A DNA stretch of 64,000 nucleotides from Fremontodendron californicum (Eukaryota; Streptophyta; Magnoliopsida; Malvales; Malvaceae), in assembly GCA_030761205.1 (NCBI GenBank), contig JAULJL010000033.1:2108001-2172000 (forward strand), given 5' to 3'. The notes beneath the pieces are model-generated. The model did no database searches, was not told the origin of the DNA, and saw only the letters and a list, made by a program, of their open reading frames with translations. The stretch's first letter is position 1; every line of letters starts with the position of its first letter. This document shows positions 37,100 to 50,165 of the stretch, piece by piece. The position numbers and the translations under genes were made by a program.

Positions 37100-37735
37100 T
37101 GTCTGCTTGTTCATTCACACTTTCCTCTACACACTCACAATTGATACTCCGGATAGAAAGGGGTTCTCTAGAATCGACTAGCTAAACTACTCTTTCAGCA
37201 GCACTGTTTCTGGCATCTATGTCCAATTCCTCTTTGTCACTAACCTCCCAAAACTGTTTAAAATTATTCGGATATTGCAATGATGAAGAAAAGTCGCCCG
37301 AGATATGTAGGGGAATAATCTAACCATTAATAACACAAAAAAATGCCCCATTAAAAGATTCGAACTAGAGATAAGAATCCTCGCCACATCGAATCTTTCT
37401 CTCGATAATGTCTTGTCATCAATCACTATAAACTTCCCCCAATATTCCGGAAGAGTCTTGAAAAAATCCAGATTCCAATATATCAACAGAGCCTTCTCAA
37501 CCCGAATCCAAACAAAATAATCCTAAGTTGCGTCATGAGAAACCCATGCACGAGATTCAACAAACCAATCGTTTCTTAATTTATGCTCATCGTCCAAAAA
37601 CTTGATGAAATTCTCCTTTGTTTCGAAAGAGATGAGAACACTCTTAAGATCGATGATAGCAACCTTGCAACCAAGAAATCCTTGTCCACAGAAAAATCTT
37701 CTAATATTTTCCGCTTAGTGAAATCATGCAACGTA
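37100..37735 (-). pseudogene. LINE ORF1 middle part, DUF4283-like
   Basis: In successive minus-strand frames: LHDFTKRKILEDFSVD, then DFLVARLLSSILRVFSSL, then WNLDFFKTLPEYWGKFIVID and DDKTLSRERFDVARILISS. The pattern of a basic/aromatic block followed by PEYWGKFI..DDKT..RERFDVARIL is typical of plant LINE ORF1 proteins, as I recall them. Frameshifts and stops interrupt it (for example near 37490-37580). The N-terminal part lies at 56150-57190, beyond the inserted LTR element. Confidence 0.7.
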
Positions 37736-40700
37736 TGTCGCACCCTAAAAAATAACAAGTCTCATTGCAAGACTTTATATTCGTTAAGCGTGACATTAGA
37801 AAAAAACCGAGAAAATGACCTTGAAAAAGACATGGAGTCACCACCAATCTTTTTGAGCTAGGTGTGATCGGCCACCTATTAAAACCGGTTTTACAAAAAA
37901 ATTTAAAATTAATTAAAACATTTTTAAAACCAATTTCAAGTCTGCGTTTTAAACCAGAGAAATCAAAGAAGCGGGTTCGGGACTCGATTACGTGTGGGAA
38001 AGGATTAGCACCCCCACAGTGCCCGTATAAAACGGTACCTTACTAATCGTGTGTTATCTCAAGTCTCGGTAAAAAAGTCGATTTTAAATTTAGTATTTCA
38101 AGTTAATTCCCAATTTATGGAAAAATAATTCCACTTTTATTTGAAAATAATCCAGAATTTATTAATTCAAAATTTTCCTATATTTCCCAACAAACGTGGC
38201 AAAATATAGAAATTTTTATTTATTTGAAATTTTTTCCGAATCATTCTCGTTTTAAAGAAGATATTCCGTTATTAATGATAATTGATGATATTCTCCCCAG
38301 CAAACCCGGCAGAGAACTCATGAATTATTTTAACTCGGGAATATCTTTATTTGATTGAAAATCATTATCTTTTTCAAAACATTTAAAAAAAATGAATATG
38401 AACATGTGTGACATAAATAAAATGACATAGCAAAGTCTAGATAATATAATTCAACCTAAATGATATGATATAATTTAATTGGCATAGTATATTCTAGATG
38501 AAATAAAATATCCTAAGTATCATGGTATATTCTAAGTGAAGTGAAATATCCTAAATGAAATGTAATATCTTAAGTGACATAATATATTCTATATGAAATG
38601 AAATATCTTAAGTAACATGATATGTTCTAAATGAAATGAAACAACTTAAATAACATGATATTCTAAATGAGATGATATGATTTAAATGACATGATTTTCT
38701 AAATGAAGTGATATGATTTATAATCTAAATGACATGAAACATAAAATAATGCTATCATATAATATGCATGAAAATAATAAAAAAATAATAATGCATGAAC
38801 ATAGTATATGCTAAATAATGTGAAAAAAATAAATAACTAAATAAAAAGCATAAGATATCATGAAATATTCAAAACCATATAACAAGTAATATAATATCAA
38901 AAATTTAAATCAAAGATAATAATACTATCATGAAAATTAACATAGCTAGCAAAAATCATATATTATATAGTATGCATGAATATGGAAAATGCAATGCATG
39001 AAAATGTATTTTTTCCTTTAATTAATAAAATTCGTATATCTCAAAAGATATCCGACTACCTGGGGAAATTATATCAAATTAAATATTCTAAAACAAAAAT
39101 ACTGTGTTATTGTTTGAAAACAATTTTGAAAAGCTTAGATTAAAAATAAAAACTTAGCTAAACCCTTTTTAAATGGCTCTAATTTCCTAAGTTTAAAATC
39201 CCGGACTTGACCACCCTTAACCCGAGATTTGAAAAATCATTTTTAGAGTTTAAAAAGGCTTAGAAACTACCCTAACTCAGTAGCTAAACTTCCTAATCGG
39301 CCCCCTCTAAGTAACTTAACCAAAACAGAAAAATGATTTTCCTTCAAATTCAATTTTGCCTCTACTATCTAGTTTTAAAGCACGATTTTGTACCCTATTT
39401 TTAGAAATTCAAAAAAAATATAAAAAAATACTAGAGACTTAGGACATGTAAAAATACATGAAAAAAATCGGCTTAATTTTCTGATTAAATATGACATCTC
39501 AAAAAAAATTAGAAAATTAAGAGTACTGGGTGAAAAAACTGTTTTGCCAAACACATTTTTTTGCCTTTGATAAAATCATTTAAAAGTCAAAGTAAAAATG
39601 TTAGAGTCTCTCCAAAAGATACACAAACAGTAGTTAAAACTTTTGAAAAGTTAGACAAAAATTGGCTAAGTAAAACAAATCACAAAGGTAGAATAATCAA
39701 TTTGACAACTCTTTAATTTTTCTCAAGTATGCTCAAAATGAGCATGACTTTGAACTATAGGTTGGTCGAAGTCATAAATCATGTGGCATTGACATGAAAT
39801 GCATGAAAATGCAGAAAATATTATGCATGAAATGCATGATTTAAAACCTAAATGACATGAAAAATGCATGGCATCAATAAAATGACCTAGACCTAAATGA
39901 ACTTGCATGGTATTTAATGCAACCTAGGTCTAAAATGCATGAGTATGCATGGCAAAGCAAAGCAAACCTAAATCTAAAGAATGCATGGCAATAACACAAA
40001 CATATGGCATGCTTAAACAAAATACACAACCAAATATCATGAAAATGCAAACCTATCAACTAGCATGACAAAAATGCACACAAAGCTTAAAAGAGAGGGG
40101 TAGCCGAATGGTCCCATACTTTAAAATAAGCATGGCATTTTCACAAACACATGATATACTAATCATGCAAGATTAAAGAGTAATACTCAAGTCATGCAAA
40201 TATAAAGTAAAGGCATGAAAATCAATAGGCATTTTCGCAAACACATGGATTAACCAAATGTAAAACATAAACAAACTTAAACATTTTGAAAACAGAAAAT
40301 AAAAAATGCAAGACAAGTAAAATAAACATGATAACAAAATAATAAACTCAAAAATGGAAACAAGCAAGCAACTAAATCCAAACAAAGCTTCATGTTTATG
40401 TATTTGAAGAAGATTTAAAGCATCAAAACTTGTTAAATATCACTAATAACATGAAATAAAAAACAAAATAGCAACTACACTAAAAAAAAAAGCCATTCGG
40501 CCAGCCCTTAAGTCTTGGAAAAAAATTTCTCAAAGCTTTTTCCAAGAAAGTATAAAGAAGAACTTGAAGAAGAATATTAAAAACACTTATTTTCAAAAGA
40601 AAAAATCAAAAGAAACTCACCAAAATATCAATCAAAACAGCAAATCAAGAATAGAAAATCAAAGAAAGTGCAAAAGTATGGTGCTTAAAGCAACCTCTGG

Positions 40701-42502
40701 AAGCTAAATAGCAAGCTTTTCCTCTTCTAACTTTCTTTTCTTTTTTAAACTTTTCTTTTTGCCTTTTAATAGTGGAGATAAAATCAGCCAAACAAGAGTG
40801 AATAGAGAGTGTAATGAAAGATAGAGAGCTCCCCTCCCCTTAGTGGCCGAATGGCCTTCTAAATGGCTAGCATGTTGTCATTTTTTTTCCAACCAATTTT
40901 GATCCAAAGGCTATTAATCCAAGATGTTTAAAATGTGAAATTATCACCCTTAGATTAGGTAATCAGCTATCCATAATTACAGCTGTTCAAGACTTTTAAG
41001 CCATTATGTTGACATTCTCCTTGTTCAAGCATTGGTCCATGTGGCTTAATTACAAAGGCTTGATAAAAAAATAACTACCTTCCTCTTCATTGTTGGCCTT
41101 TTGATTAAAAATAAAAAAATATTTGTCCATCACTGGGACTTGGCTGGCTGACCCCTCATCTTCCAGCCCAATCTCCATTTTTTTAAAAGGCAAGAAAAGC
41201 CCTTTTCGATTTCTTGGGTAAAATGACCTTTTTGCCCCCCGAACGTAAATAAATAGCAAACGGACTCCAAATTCAAATTTTATTTTTTCAATACTTCCAA
41301 AATAATAAAAAAATTGAATTATGGAGATTTTCAAAATTTTTCGAGCCCATTTGCTATTTATTTGGATTTTTCTTCCAAAATTGCCCCTTTTGTGCTCCCA
41401 AACTTTACCATTTTTTAAACGAGCTCCAAATCTAGATTTTTCTCCACCAATCTCTTCCAAATAATTTAAAAGTATGATCTGGAAGTTTTCATAATTTTTT
41501 GAACTCATTTGGTATTTTTTTGGGATTTATCTGCTTGAATTACTTCATAGTGTGCTCGGGGATTTGGCCATTTTACAAACAAACTTCGAATCTCGATTTT
41601 ATTTCGCCAATATTTTCCAAATAATTTAAGAATAACATCTGCAGATTTTTAGAATTTTTGGAGTTGATTTGCTATTTTTTCGGGATTTATCTTCTTGAAT
41701 TTCTACATAGGGGGCCCGGGATTTGGCCATTTTGCAAACGAACACTGAATTCATATTTTCTTTTGCCAATCTCTTCAAAATGATTTAAGAATGAGATCTG
41801 CAAATTTTCAGACTTTTTGGAGTTCATTTGCTATTTTTCCCAAAGTTTCAAATTTTGCCTTTTTGCCTCCGAAACTCGATTTTGCTCAAAACAAGTCCGA
41901 TTTTCAGATTTTCTTCAAACTGAGCCTTGGGATATCCTTGTTTAATCACTCCTCATCAATTAGGGGCTTTAGTCTTACTGAATAGGGGCATTTTCTGTAA
42001 TTCTTCCAAATTTCACCAAAATCCACCAAAAATCCTAATTCTTGGTTTTCTTTCGAATTGACTTTTCTTTCAATTTTTCTTTCAAGTAGCTTCTCCATGA
42101 GTCAGTGCTTATCTTTCATTTGGAACCTTCAATTTCGACCAATTTGATCGTTTAGGCATTTTTTCCCAAATTTCCCGAACTAGGGTTTCCTTTCTATTGA
42201 ATCTCCGTAACCCAACTTTCGAACTCCATATCTTTTGATGTAGACCTCGGATTATCAAAATTCTTTCGCCATTTTTCAATTGAACTTCAAATCTTGATTT
42301 TGAAAGTGGGTTGACTTTTTCAGTTGTTGACTTTTTGGGGTTGACTTTTTCAAGTTTGACTTTTTATGCTCGCCTTCTTAGACTAAGTCTCGGAGTACCA
42401 CCTGCAAGATGAATTTTTTTTTTTTTTTTTTACATTCTGAAACATCAATTTAGGAAGAAAACATACCTGTTTTAGTGGTCCGGTCAAAATTAGGTGTCTA
42501 CA
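37736..42502 (-). repeat. 3' LTR of the 18.4-kb element (4,767 bp)
   Basis: The plus-strand reading begins TGTCGCACCC and ends AGGTGTCTACA, then meets the polypurine tract. It is very similar by eye to 51370-56149 throughout. A visible difference is a deletion of about 50 bp near 37810, where the 5' LTR still has an AGTCGACTTAATTTCTCTT-containing stretch. It contains the minisatellite at 38400-38760. Confidence 0.9.
38400..38760 (-). repeat. Minisatellite in the 3' LTR, TAAATGA(A/C)ATGA units
   Basis: Units of about 20-35 bp such as CTAAATGAAATGAAATATC and GACATGATATATTCTA. The equivalent array in the 5' LTR is at 52080-52420 and is nearly identical. It corresponds in position to the ATGACATGG arrays of the other LTR copies but has drifted in sequence. 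Confidence 0.7.
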
Positions 42503-42515
42503 GGTGCCCCTCTTT
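42503..42515 (-). other. Polypurine tract of the 18.4-kb element
   Basis: On the minus strand AAAGAGGGGCACC directly precedes the 3' LTR start TGTAGACACC. The plus-strand copy has AAAGAGGGGCAGC at the same place (62077-62089), which supports both the boundary and the orientation. Confidence 0.8.
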
Positions 42516-42787
42516 GGCTATTGCTGAGAATCAAAAATCAGGCAAAGATAAACAAACACTAATTTTGTCCGGTTAGTGAAATGACATGTGAAGAGAAGGG
42601 AAAGGGGGTTTCTTTTTTCTTTTATTTTTTTAAGGTTGTAAATAGAAGATATTGTTCTTTAATTGAATTCCCTGACTAATCAATTCTCGACCCGTCTTAA
42701 GGAAACAAGTTCAATTTGCAAGAGAAGAAAAGACCTTGACGATGGTCTTGGGGTCTTATCTTGTCTTGTGCTAACCTTACTGGCTTA

Positions 42788-43608
42788 GGTGAAACCAAAA
42801 ATTGAAAAAGATCTGGATGAAACCAGGGATTGAAATGACATGCGTGAAACCAAAAATTTGAAAAAGATCTGGATGAAACCAGAAATTGAAAAGCATAGGT
42901 GAAACCAAAAATTTGAAAATGATCTGGATAAAAACAGAAATTGAAAAGCATGGGTGAAACCAGAATTTTGAAAAAGATCTGGATGAAACCAGAAATTGAA
43001 AAACATGGGTGAAACCAAAAATTTTAAAAAGATCTGGATGAAACCAGAAATTGGAAAAACATGGGTGAAACCAGAAAAAGATTTGGATGAAACAAAAAAT
43101 TGAAAAGCATGGGTGAAACCAGAAATTGAAAAAGATCTGGATGAAACCAGAAATTGAAAAACATTGGTGAAACCAAAAATTGAAGAAGATATGGATGAAA
43201 CCAGAGATTAAAAAAGGCATGGATGAAACCATAAATTTGAAAATGATCTGAATGGAACTAGAAATTGAAAAGCATGGGTGAAACCAAAAATTTGAAAAAG
43301 ATCTAGATGAAACTAGAAATTGAAAAGCATGGGTGAAACCAAAAATTGAAAAAGATTTGGATGAAACTAGAGATTAAAAAAGGCATGGATGAAACTAGAA
43401 ATTTGAAAGTGATCTGGATGGAACCAGAAATTGAAAAAGATCTGGATGAAACTAGAAATTGAAAAAGATCTGGATGAAACCAGAGATTCAAAAAAGCATG
43501 GATGAAACCAGAAATTTGAAAAAGATCTGGATGGAACCAGATAATAAAAAGGCATGGGTGAAACCAGAAAAGTGAAAAAGATATGGGTGAAACCATAAAT
43601 TAAAATGG
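42788..43608 (-). repeat. Tandem array, about 57-bp units, before the 3' LTR
   Basis: About 14 units, each made of two related 28-bp halves: GATCTGGATGAAACCAGAAA and GCATGGGTGAAACCAAAAA. All minus-strand frames remain open across stretches and give peptides repeating SGFIQIFFNFWFHPCF-like motifs; these are repeat artefacts. The array lies between the non-coding 3' region and the polypurine tract, where the plus-strand copy has an unrelated 81-bp array. Confidence 0.92.
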
Positions 43609-43619
43609 CCTAGAAATTA

Positions 43620-43990
43620 ACCTAAAAGATTTGAGAGAGGATGCAAATGCTTGATGGTGTAAATGCAAATGTCTTGGATTGATGCAAATGCTTCTTGAAA
43701 TGATACAAATGTCTTGGATTGATGCAAATGCTTCTAAATACAGATGCAAATGTCTCTACGAATCATGTTCATGTAAGTGGTTCATGAATGGTGTAATTGT
43801 AGCTACAATGAAGATGCAATGATCCTAGAAATGATGCAAATATCTATGAAGGATGTTCTTGTAAAGGTAGAATGCAGATGCTCATGGAATAGTGCAAATG
43901 CAAATATCCATGAATGATGCAAATGCTTGCTGACACGGTGCAGATGCAAAGCTTAATAGAGAGATGAGTGTTCATGAATGATGCAAATGC
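43620..43990 (-). repeat. GATGCAAATG short-repeat stretch
   Basis: Irregular repetition of GATGCAAATG and AATGATGCAAATGC about 15 times. The reverse complement of this stretch is found in the plus-strand copy at about 60070-60440, in the same position relative to the flanking sequence. Confidence 0.75.
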
Positions 43991-46450
43991 ACCCAATCAT
44001 TTTTCTAGACTTTGGCTTAGCCTTTCCCATTCATTTTCCTCTTCAAATCAGAGTATATTTTCAACTCCTTTTTCAATCTTTGGCTATTCTTTTTGCCCCA
44101 ACAGTTTTCAAACTCTTATCAACAGAAATCTGCTTACTGAGTTTTATTTCTTCTTCTCATATTTGGAAGTCAAGGTTATCCCTAGTAATTTCACACCTTT
44201 GGAAAAAATGGGTATTTCAAAAATAATTTTGCTTATTTAATGAAAACTTATGAGTTAAAATTTGTAACTCAATAGTGTATAATGTACAAATTTTTTGAAG
44301 ACTAATGATCACTGTTAGAAATTTTCCTAAGTGTCAATTTGGGTTTTTCAACTTTAATTGACAAGGCTTGGTACAACATGATTTTGGTTTTTCCAGGAAA
44401 ACTTCACAACAAAAAATGTATGTCCCTTCTAAGCTCACAAATGGAACAGGTTTTATAAATCATGAATTCTTTGAAAACCAAACAAATTATACATTCTTTT
44501 AGTTTCCATATCAAGGTATTTTGACAAGCGTCAAGATTGGCTGGGATATTTAAACTGGAAAGTTGATTTTGGAGAAAAAAGGTTTCAGTTTTTGAAATCA
44601 ATCATCTAAATGAGAGTTGACAATTTGAGAGGTTCAGAAATTCCTAGATGTTCCTCGATGACCACTTCTTTAAGATAATCTTCTTTTTTGTGGTATCGGC
44701 ACTGTCATAGATGGCATTGAAAATTCCCATTTTACTCTAGACCGCCCGTTTTTGGGTTTTCGCTCTCGAGTCCCATTCTCTCTTCATTTTTTTCTGTTTT
44801 ACCATGCACTTGAATTCTAAATTCTTCCTTAGTGAAATGAGAATTCAATGAGATGGGATAAAATATGAGAAAAAAACCCTTCAAGTTGAATATTTATTCT
44901 TGATCACAATGGGCTTTTCAAGCAGGTAATGTAAGCCATGGCTCGGGGTTCAGAAAGAAAGGATAAATAGGCCCAAAATCTGTGTTTAAGGGTAATCAGA
45001 TCAAGGATCAATTTTTGAAGAGGATTCTCTTTTCGAAGCATTTATCCCTTTTTGGACTTTTCATTCCTTTTTGACTTTTGCTCTTTTTCTTCCTTGCTTT
45101 TTATGCTTCTATTTTGCCATTGCTTTTTCACACACTTTTTGTGTGTGTTTTTCTTTTGTTTTGTTCTTGGCTTCCATTTCGCCATCTTTTTCCTTTTCCT
45201 TTTCCTTTTGACAGAGTAAGACCATATTCATTCGGGGCTCCATTTGCTTTGTATCTGTCTTTGAGCTAAGACTCATTTTTCCATGATCTTTGAGAAGATA
45301 ATTCCTCGCATTTGCCCCCCAGTGTAGAGGGTGATCCTTGATCAAGGTTCCAAAAAGAAAGAAATCTTTTGGCTCAAAAGGGGTGACTATGAATAATTTC
45401 TTCTTGTGAAAGAGATATGAAAGATGGCCATTCATCATATCAAGCACAAATATTCTTATTGAAAAGCAATCCTCAAGGGAAATAGAGAACCGAAATTTCA
45501 TTTTACACTTTGGAATCATCCGAATTCTCATATGCATGATATTCCAATTTGTCCTTTTTCTTAATCGCATGCCCCCAATGATTCATGCGTTAGTCCCATC
45601 CTTTTTCACCATATAACCATCATTTCCACATATGATGCCCCAATTTGATTAACCATGAGAATTTGTATCAACGAGAAACATAGCAAGTCTAGGTCTATTT
45701 TAAAAAAGCTGAGTTTCAAATATGAGTTCTTTGAAGAGATAAGGAAAATATGACCCAAAAATGGGTTTTCTCTAGGACATGGGATAATCTAGTTTCATCA
45801 TTGTGCCCCTGGGTGTCAATCATGAAGTGATGTTTGGGCAATTAGTGTTTTGTGGTTATTGGTAAAGGTCATAATGGTTTTAGCACAATCTTGACACACA
45901 CTAAATTGCCATGATCTAAATTCTTGAAAGAATGTCTCATTTGTTTGAATTTCAAGGAATTCGAAAAAATTTCAAAATGTTCGTTCCTTTGTTCATGACC
46001 TAGACTAGGATTTACATCTTTGCTTATTCTGTGATGACAATGTTTTTATTTATTTTTTTTTTTTTTATGAAGTTCCATCATTCATATTCCTCGAAGCATT
46101 AGGTCTTTCAAGTGTTCTCCATTCAAGGGGTTTAGGCATAGAGAAGCCCAAAAGAGAGGGGGAAAGAGTATTGGGTCATTTCTAACAATGATCATCAATA
46201 TGCTCGAGACTGTCCATTATTAAAACTTCCTTAATGCTTTTTTTTTTTTTCCAAATTATTGATAAAACACAACAAACACAAAGCATTTAAAATTCAAAAT
46301 TCATTTAATTCATATGAATGTCACCATAAGACAAGTGTTTTCATCATAAGGTATGAAACTACATGCATAAAAAACTCCCCCTTGACATTTCTCCCTAATT
46401 CAAACTGGCTATTCCTCAGTACTCTTTTTGACCTTTCCATCTACTTCTCC
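43991..46450 (-). other. Non-coding 3' internal region of the 18.4-kb element
   Basis: About 2.4 kb between the gag remnants and the arrays. The part from about 43960 to 44340 is clearly the same as 59656-60050 in the plus-strand copy. A 153-codon minus frame at 45109-45570 has a Lys/Glu-rich C-terminus and resembles no domain I know; I do not treat it as a gene. No pol domain motif (DTG, YxDD, HHCC) was seen. Confidence 0.5.
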
Positions 46451-47925
46451 CATTATGACATCCACAATGGTCTCAACATTCCTATTCAGTAGATTCTCCA
46501 CGTTGTCTGACCTTTGTTTCTTCCCCACATTAACTGCTCTCATTTTATGAGTGATTGAACCTTTCGTTTCAAACATAGGTAATTTTTCGTGGAATGTCCC
46601 TAAATCCCAAAATGATAATCACAATATACATTCCGACATACCAGCTCGGATATGGGGGTTGGATAGGCTCCACTGAAACTTTAGTGAGGAGTTGCTCTTC
46701 GACCAGCTGGGGCAATAGTTTAGAGTAAGACATAGGGAGTGGCTCAAACTGATCTCTTTTTCGGATATTTTTTGATTTCCTCTGACTGACAAAAGGTTGA
46801 AAATTTATTGGATTCTGAGAGGCCATTGGGTACAAGTATGAACCCTGGGGTACATAGTTCATAGAAGGACAGGGTGGTTGGTATGAAGTAGTCGGAATAT
46901 ATGGGGCAAAGTCTCTCATGGCTTGGACATCTTCCTTTTTCTTTTTGGGCGTCCTGTTTCTCTCTGCATTAAATGTTTTACCTCCTTCGAGTTTTTGAGC
47001 CTTGATAGCATTTTCAATCATTTCCCCGGAGATTACCATATCCAAAAAACTCTTTGTGGTGTTGCCAACAAGTCTATCATAGTATGGGGCCTATAGTGTA
47101 TTCACAAAAGGATAGTGGTTTCCTTCTGTGTTAAGGGCGGTTGTACTTGGGTGGCCATGTTCCTCCACCTCTGAGCATACTCTTTGAAGCTCTCAGTAAC
47201 CTTTTTCTCCATATTTTGCAAGGTGAGACGGTCAGGTGTCATGTCGGTAATGTGCTTGTACTAGTTTAGAAAAGCCCTGGCCAAATTATTCCAAGAGCGA
47301 ATCTGATCCTTGCTCAACTGACTATACCACCTAATTACAGGCCCGCTGAGGCTATCCTGAAAGCAATGAATCAAAAACTTATCATTATCTACGTGACTTG
47401 CCATCTTTCGACAGAACATGGTGATGTGGGTTGATGGATTGGTCGTCTCGTCATATTTCACAAAGTCAGGGACCTTGAATTCAGGAGGAATGACTAAATT
47501 GAAGACCAAGCATCGTTCTTTTGCATCCACACTCTCGAATATGTCTGTATTTTCTATTGCCCGAGCCTTTCTTCTACCAACTGATAGTTCCCTTGGGAAT
47601 CTGCCAACTTAGCCTTGTTCGACTTAACCATCTTCAGTTTTGCTTGTTTAGCTGGATCATCTAAATTCAGAATGTTGCTGGGATGAACTGTATTCTGGCC
47701 ATTTAACATCATGACCTCACTCTAACCCTATTATGCCTCTAACCTTTCTCTGGCGGCCAAGTTTTCGGTGTATCCCTCTCCCTTGATTACGGCGGACATC
47801 AGCTCCATCAATTTAGTCATCTGATCCTTAGATTCTGATTGAGACTTTGCCAGCTGTTCTCGCAATTCTTCATGTGCCCTTTCCATTCTTTCCATTCGGG
47901 TAGCTTGTTTATTCTCCATAGCTCT
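46450..47925 (-). pseudogene. gag: Ty3/gypsy gag, module B (decayed)
   Basis: Minus-strand frames join into one gag protein: N-terminal coiled coil (MERMERAHEELREQLAKSQS), a linker with DDPAKQAKLK, the capsid domain of the Retrotrans_gag family (IPPEFKVPDFVKYDETTNPS, then SGPVIRWYSQL and NMEKKVTESFKEYAQRW), a VISGEMIENAIKAQKLEG segment, a Pro-rich part with FEPLPMSYSKLLPQLV, and a zinc-knuckle remnant (CDYHFG..GHSTKNY). Several stops and frameshifts are visible, near 47733, 47535, 47260, 47050 and 46625, so no full protein can be made. This is structural protein only; no protease follows. Confidence 0.85.
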
Positions 47926-48059
47926 AGCTTGTATTAAAATGGTACTCAGTACTTCTTATACCTCTGATTTGAAATGGAAATTCTTTCAAAGACTCTTAAA
48001 GCCAAGCCAACTTCTGTTTTATTTCCCCAAATGTATGTCATGATGAAGAGTCATGAATG

Positions 48060-48500
48060 CAAATTGATGCACGTGAAGCCTAAACAATATGATGTATGGA
48101 CATGTATAGTAGAGACATGCTGACCATGTATGTAACAAATGCAATCACGATGCCAACATGATACAAGTAAAGAATAGACAATAACGCATGGATATATGCA
48201 ATGAATGACCATGTACATTTTAGTGTATTTCCTAATGAATGATCATATATACTATGAATGCAACATGATGTCAAATATGATGCATGTAATCAATGAATGA
48301 TTGAACAAAGTATATACAAAGAAACTCATGCTGACCATGTGTGTTGTGAATGCGACCTAATGCTAACATGATATATGTAATAAGCAAATTAGTGCATGAA
48401 CATATACAGAAAAATCATGCTGGCTATGTTTGTCATGAATACCACCTGATGCTACCAAGATGCATGTATGAATGTATGGTATGATAAATAATTGATCGGA
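48060..48500 (-). repeat. Leader repeats upstream of gag module B
   Basis: About four diverged units of roughly 100-120 bp with GACCATGTATGT, AATGCAACATGATG and TGCATGAACATATACA. The same kind of repeat lies upstream of gag module A (49750-50165), showing that leader and gag were duplicated together or came from two related elements. Confidence 0.75.
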
Positions 48501-48787
48501 TGCAAAATGCAAAGGGGAAGATATTACGGAGGAAATAACAAAATTGGAGGAACTTAATTATCAACATCTCATAAATTTGGAGCACAACCAATTCATTCCC
48601 ACATCAATGTTCACAATGGTATAAACCATGTTTACAAAATCTGAGCAGTGGTTAAAACTATCTTATACAAGTACTTTATTTTTCCTAGCATCCTAAGGCT
48701 ATAAGAGTTGGCTACTGAAAAAGAGAAATCCTACTACATCATATTAGACCGAAGTCCCTCTACATCATTGCTGTAGATCTCCCAATC

Positions 48788-49744
48788 CTAATTACCCGTT
48801 TTTAGTCCTCTGTCAATCAGTGTCGTCGGATCCAACCACTTGGCGTCTATAAGGGATTGTACTTTGTTCTTGAGTGCATTGTAGTGCTCAATGCTATGCC
48901 CAATAGTTCCACAATGATAATCATATCTTGTATTCGAATTATACCACTTGGGGTATGGTGGTGACAGGGGTTTCAACGGCATATAGGCAACTAGGTGATT
49001 TCGGACCAACATTGGGAAAAGCTCTTGATAGCTGATTGGAAGGGGATCAAAATGCCTTTGGGTCTTATCCTGGGGTTGTTTCTTAGTCACACAGAGCCTA
49101 GGAGTTGGGGCACTTGGCGGTGGCACTAAGGTTCGAACCGGAGTGTTTACATGGGGAGATGGTGGAATAACAAGGCAAGGGTATGGATTTGGATCTGGAT
49201 ATGGGGCCTTTGGAGGTTGTACATAGCTCGAGGTTCCTATCCCAGATGCTGGATAAGGTGATTGATGAGGGAAGCAATACGAATTGCCAATTGGTGGTAA
49301 TGGAGTGGGATTCAGGGGTCCCGTAGTGATCATCCTAGTAGACAATTGGGCCATAGTAGGGTGAGGATACTGGTTTGGACCTAGGACCAATTGGAGGGAC
49401 TGTTTGGGATCTAAGGTTTCTATCCTTGGTATCAAGCTCTCGAGTTTAATCATTTTGACGATCTTGTCCACAATTTCATCAGGGTTACAACCTTTGTGGC
49501 ATTGACAAGTGCAGGATCCAGCAAGGATTGTATGTTCTGGACCTAATGGTTTTGGTTGATCCGAATGCGATGCAGAGCCCTAAGAAAGTTCCCCCTTACT
49601 CTTACCTATATCCTCAACCATTTTCATCAATTTAGCCAGTTGTTCTTTCACTTCCCGGATTTCATGTCCAAATTCCTCTTGATTTCGTTCCAAAGCACCC
49701 AATCGTTCCTCCGATTCTTTCATCATATCTCGAACCCCTTTCAT
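48788..49744 (-). pseudogene. gag: Ty3/gypsy gag, module A (capsid domain missing)
   Basis: It starts with an ATG at 49744 and a coiled coil (MMKESEERLGALERNQEEFG, then EQLAKLMKMVEDIG) that ends at an in-frame stop near 49580. The same frame then continues with CTCQCHKGCNPDEIVDKIV, a long Pro-rich stretch, FDPLPISYQELFPMLV, PPYPKWY and a zinc-knuckle-like YDYHCGTIGHSIEHYNALK whose first Cys is Tyr, ending at 48788. The Retrotrans_gag capsid domain expected between coiled coil and Pro-rich region is absent. It differs clearly from module B, so it is not a recent duplicate. Confidence 0.75.
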
Positions 49745-49749
49745 GCAAA

Positions 49750-50165
49750 TGAAAATGTCATGAGATTAAGATTACAATTAGAATGCATGCTCTATTCCTA
49801 TGCATGAATATACTGACGATTAATGCATGAACATATACAGAGAAAATATGATGACTAGGTATGCCATGGATGCAATCTAATGCCAACATGATGCATTTAA
49901 AAAATGAATAAATTGATGCATAGGTATATACAAATAATGACCATGCATGTCATAAACGTATTCTACAATGAATGACCATGCATGCTATGACTATAACATG
50001 ATGTCAAAATGATACATGCAAATAATTAATGAATGAACACAAAAGTAGGTACAAAGAATGACCATATACATCACAAATGTATTCTATAATGAGTAACCAT
50101 GCATGTTAGGACTGTAACATGATGCCAAAATCATACATGCAAAGAATAAATGAATTAACACAAAG
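49750..50165 (-). repeat. Leader repeats upstream of gag module A
   Basis: About four units of roughly 110 bp containing AATGACCATGCATG, AACATGATG[CT]CAA and ATGATACATGCAAA. They match in kind those at 48060-48500. Confidence 0.75.

Larger units (their letters stand above)
35913..37735 (-). mobile_element. LINE, 3' part (ORF1 C-terminal region plus RNase H), internally deleted
   Basis: This is the left piece of a minus-strand LINE split by the 18.4-kb LTR element. From right to left it carries the rest of ORF1 (DUF4283-like region, then a linker), then after about 36770 an RNase H domain, then a 3' trailer. The endonuclease and reverse transcriptase expected between ORF1 and RNase H are missing, so this is a deletion derivative. 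No poly(A) tail (poly-T on this strand) was recognised near 35913. Confidence 0.75.

Noticed and set aside
42777..43596. Long minus-strand reading frames with repeated FHPCFSISGFIQIF-like peptides
   Set aside because: They are translations of the 57-bp tandem array, open in more than one frame and with no family resemblance. Not a repeat protein gene.
45109..45570. 153-codon minus-strand frame in the LTR element
   Set aside because: It has a Lys/Glu-rich low-complexity tail and no domain, and lies in the non-coding 3' region. An accessory ORF cannot be excluded, but nothing supports it.
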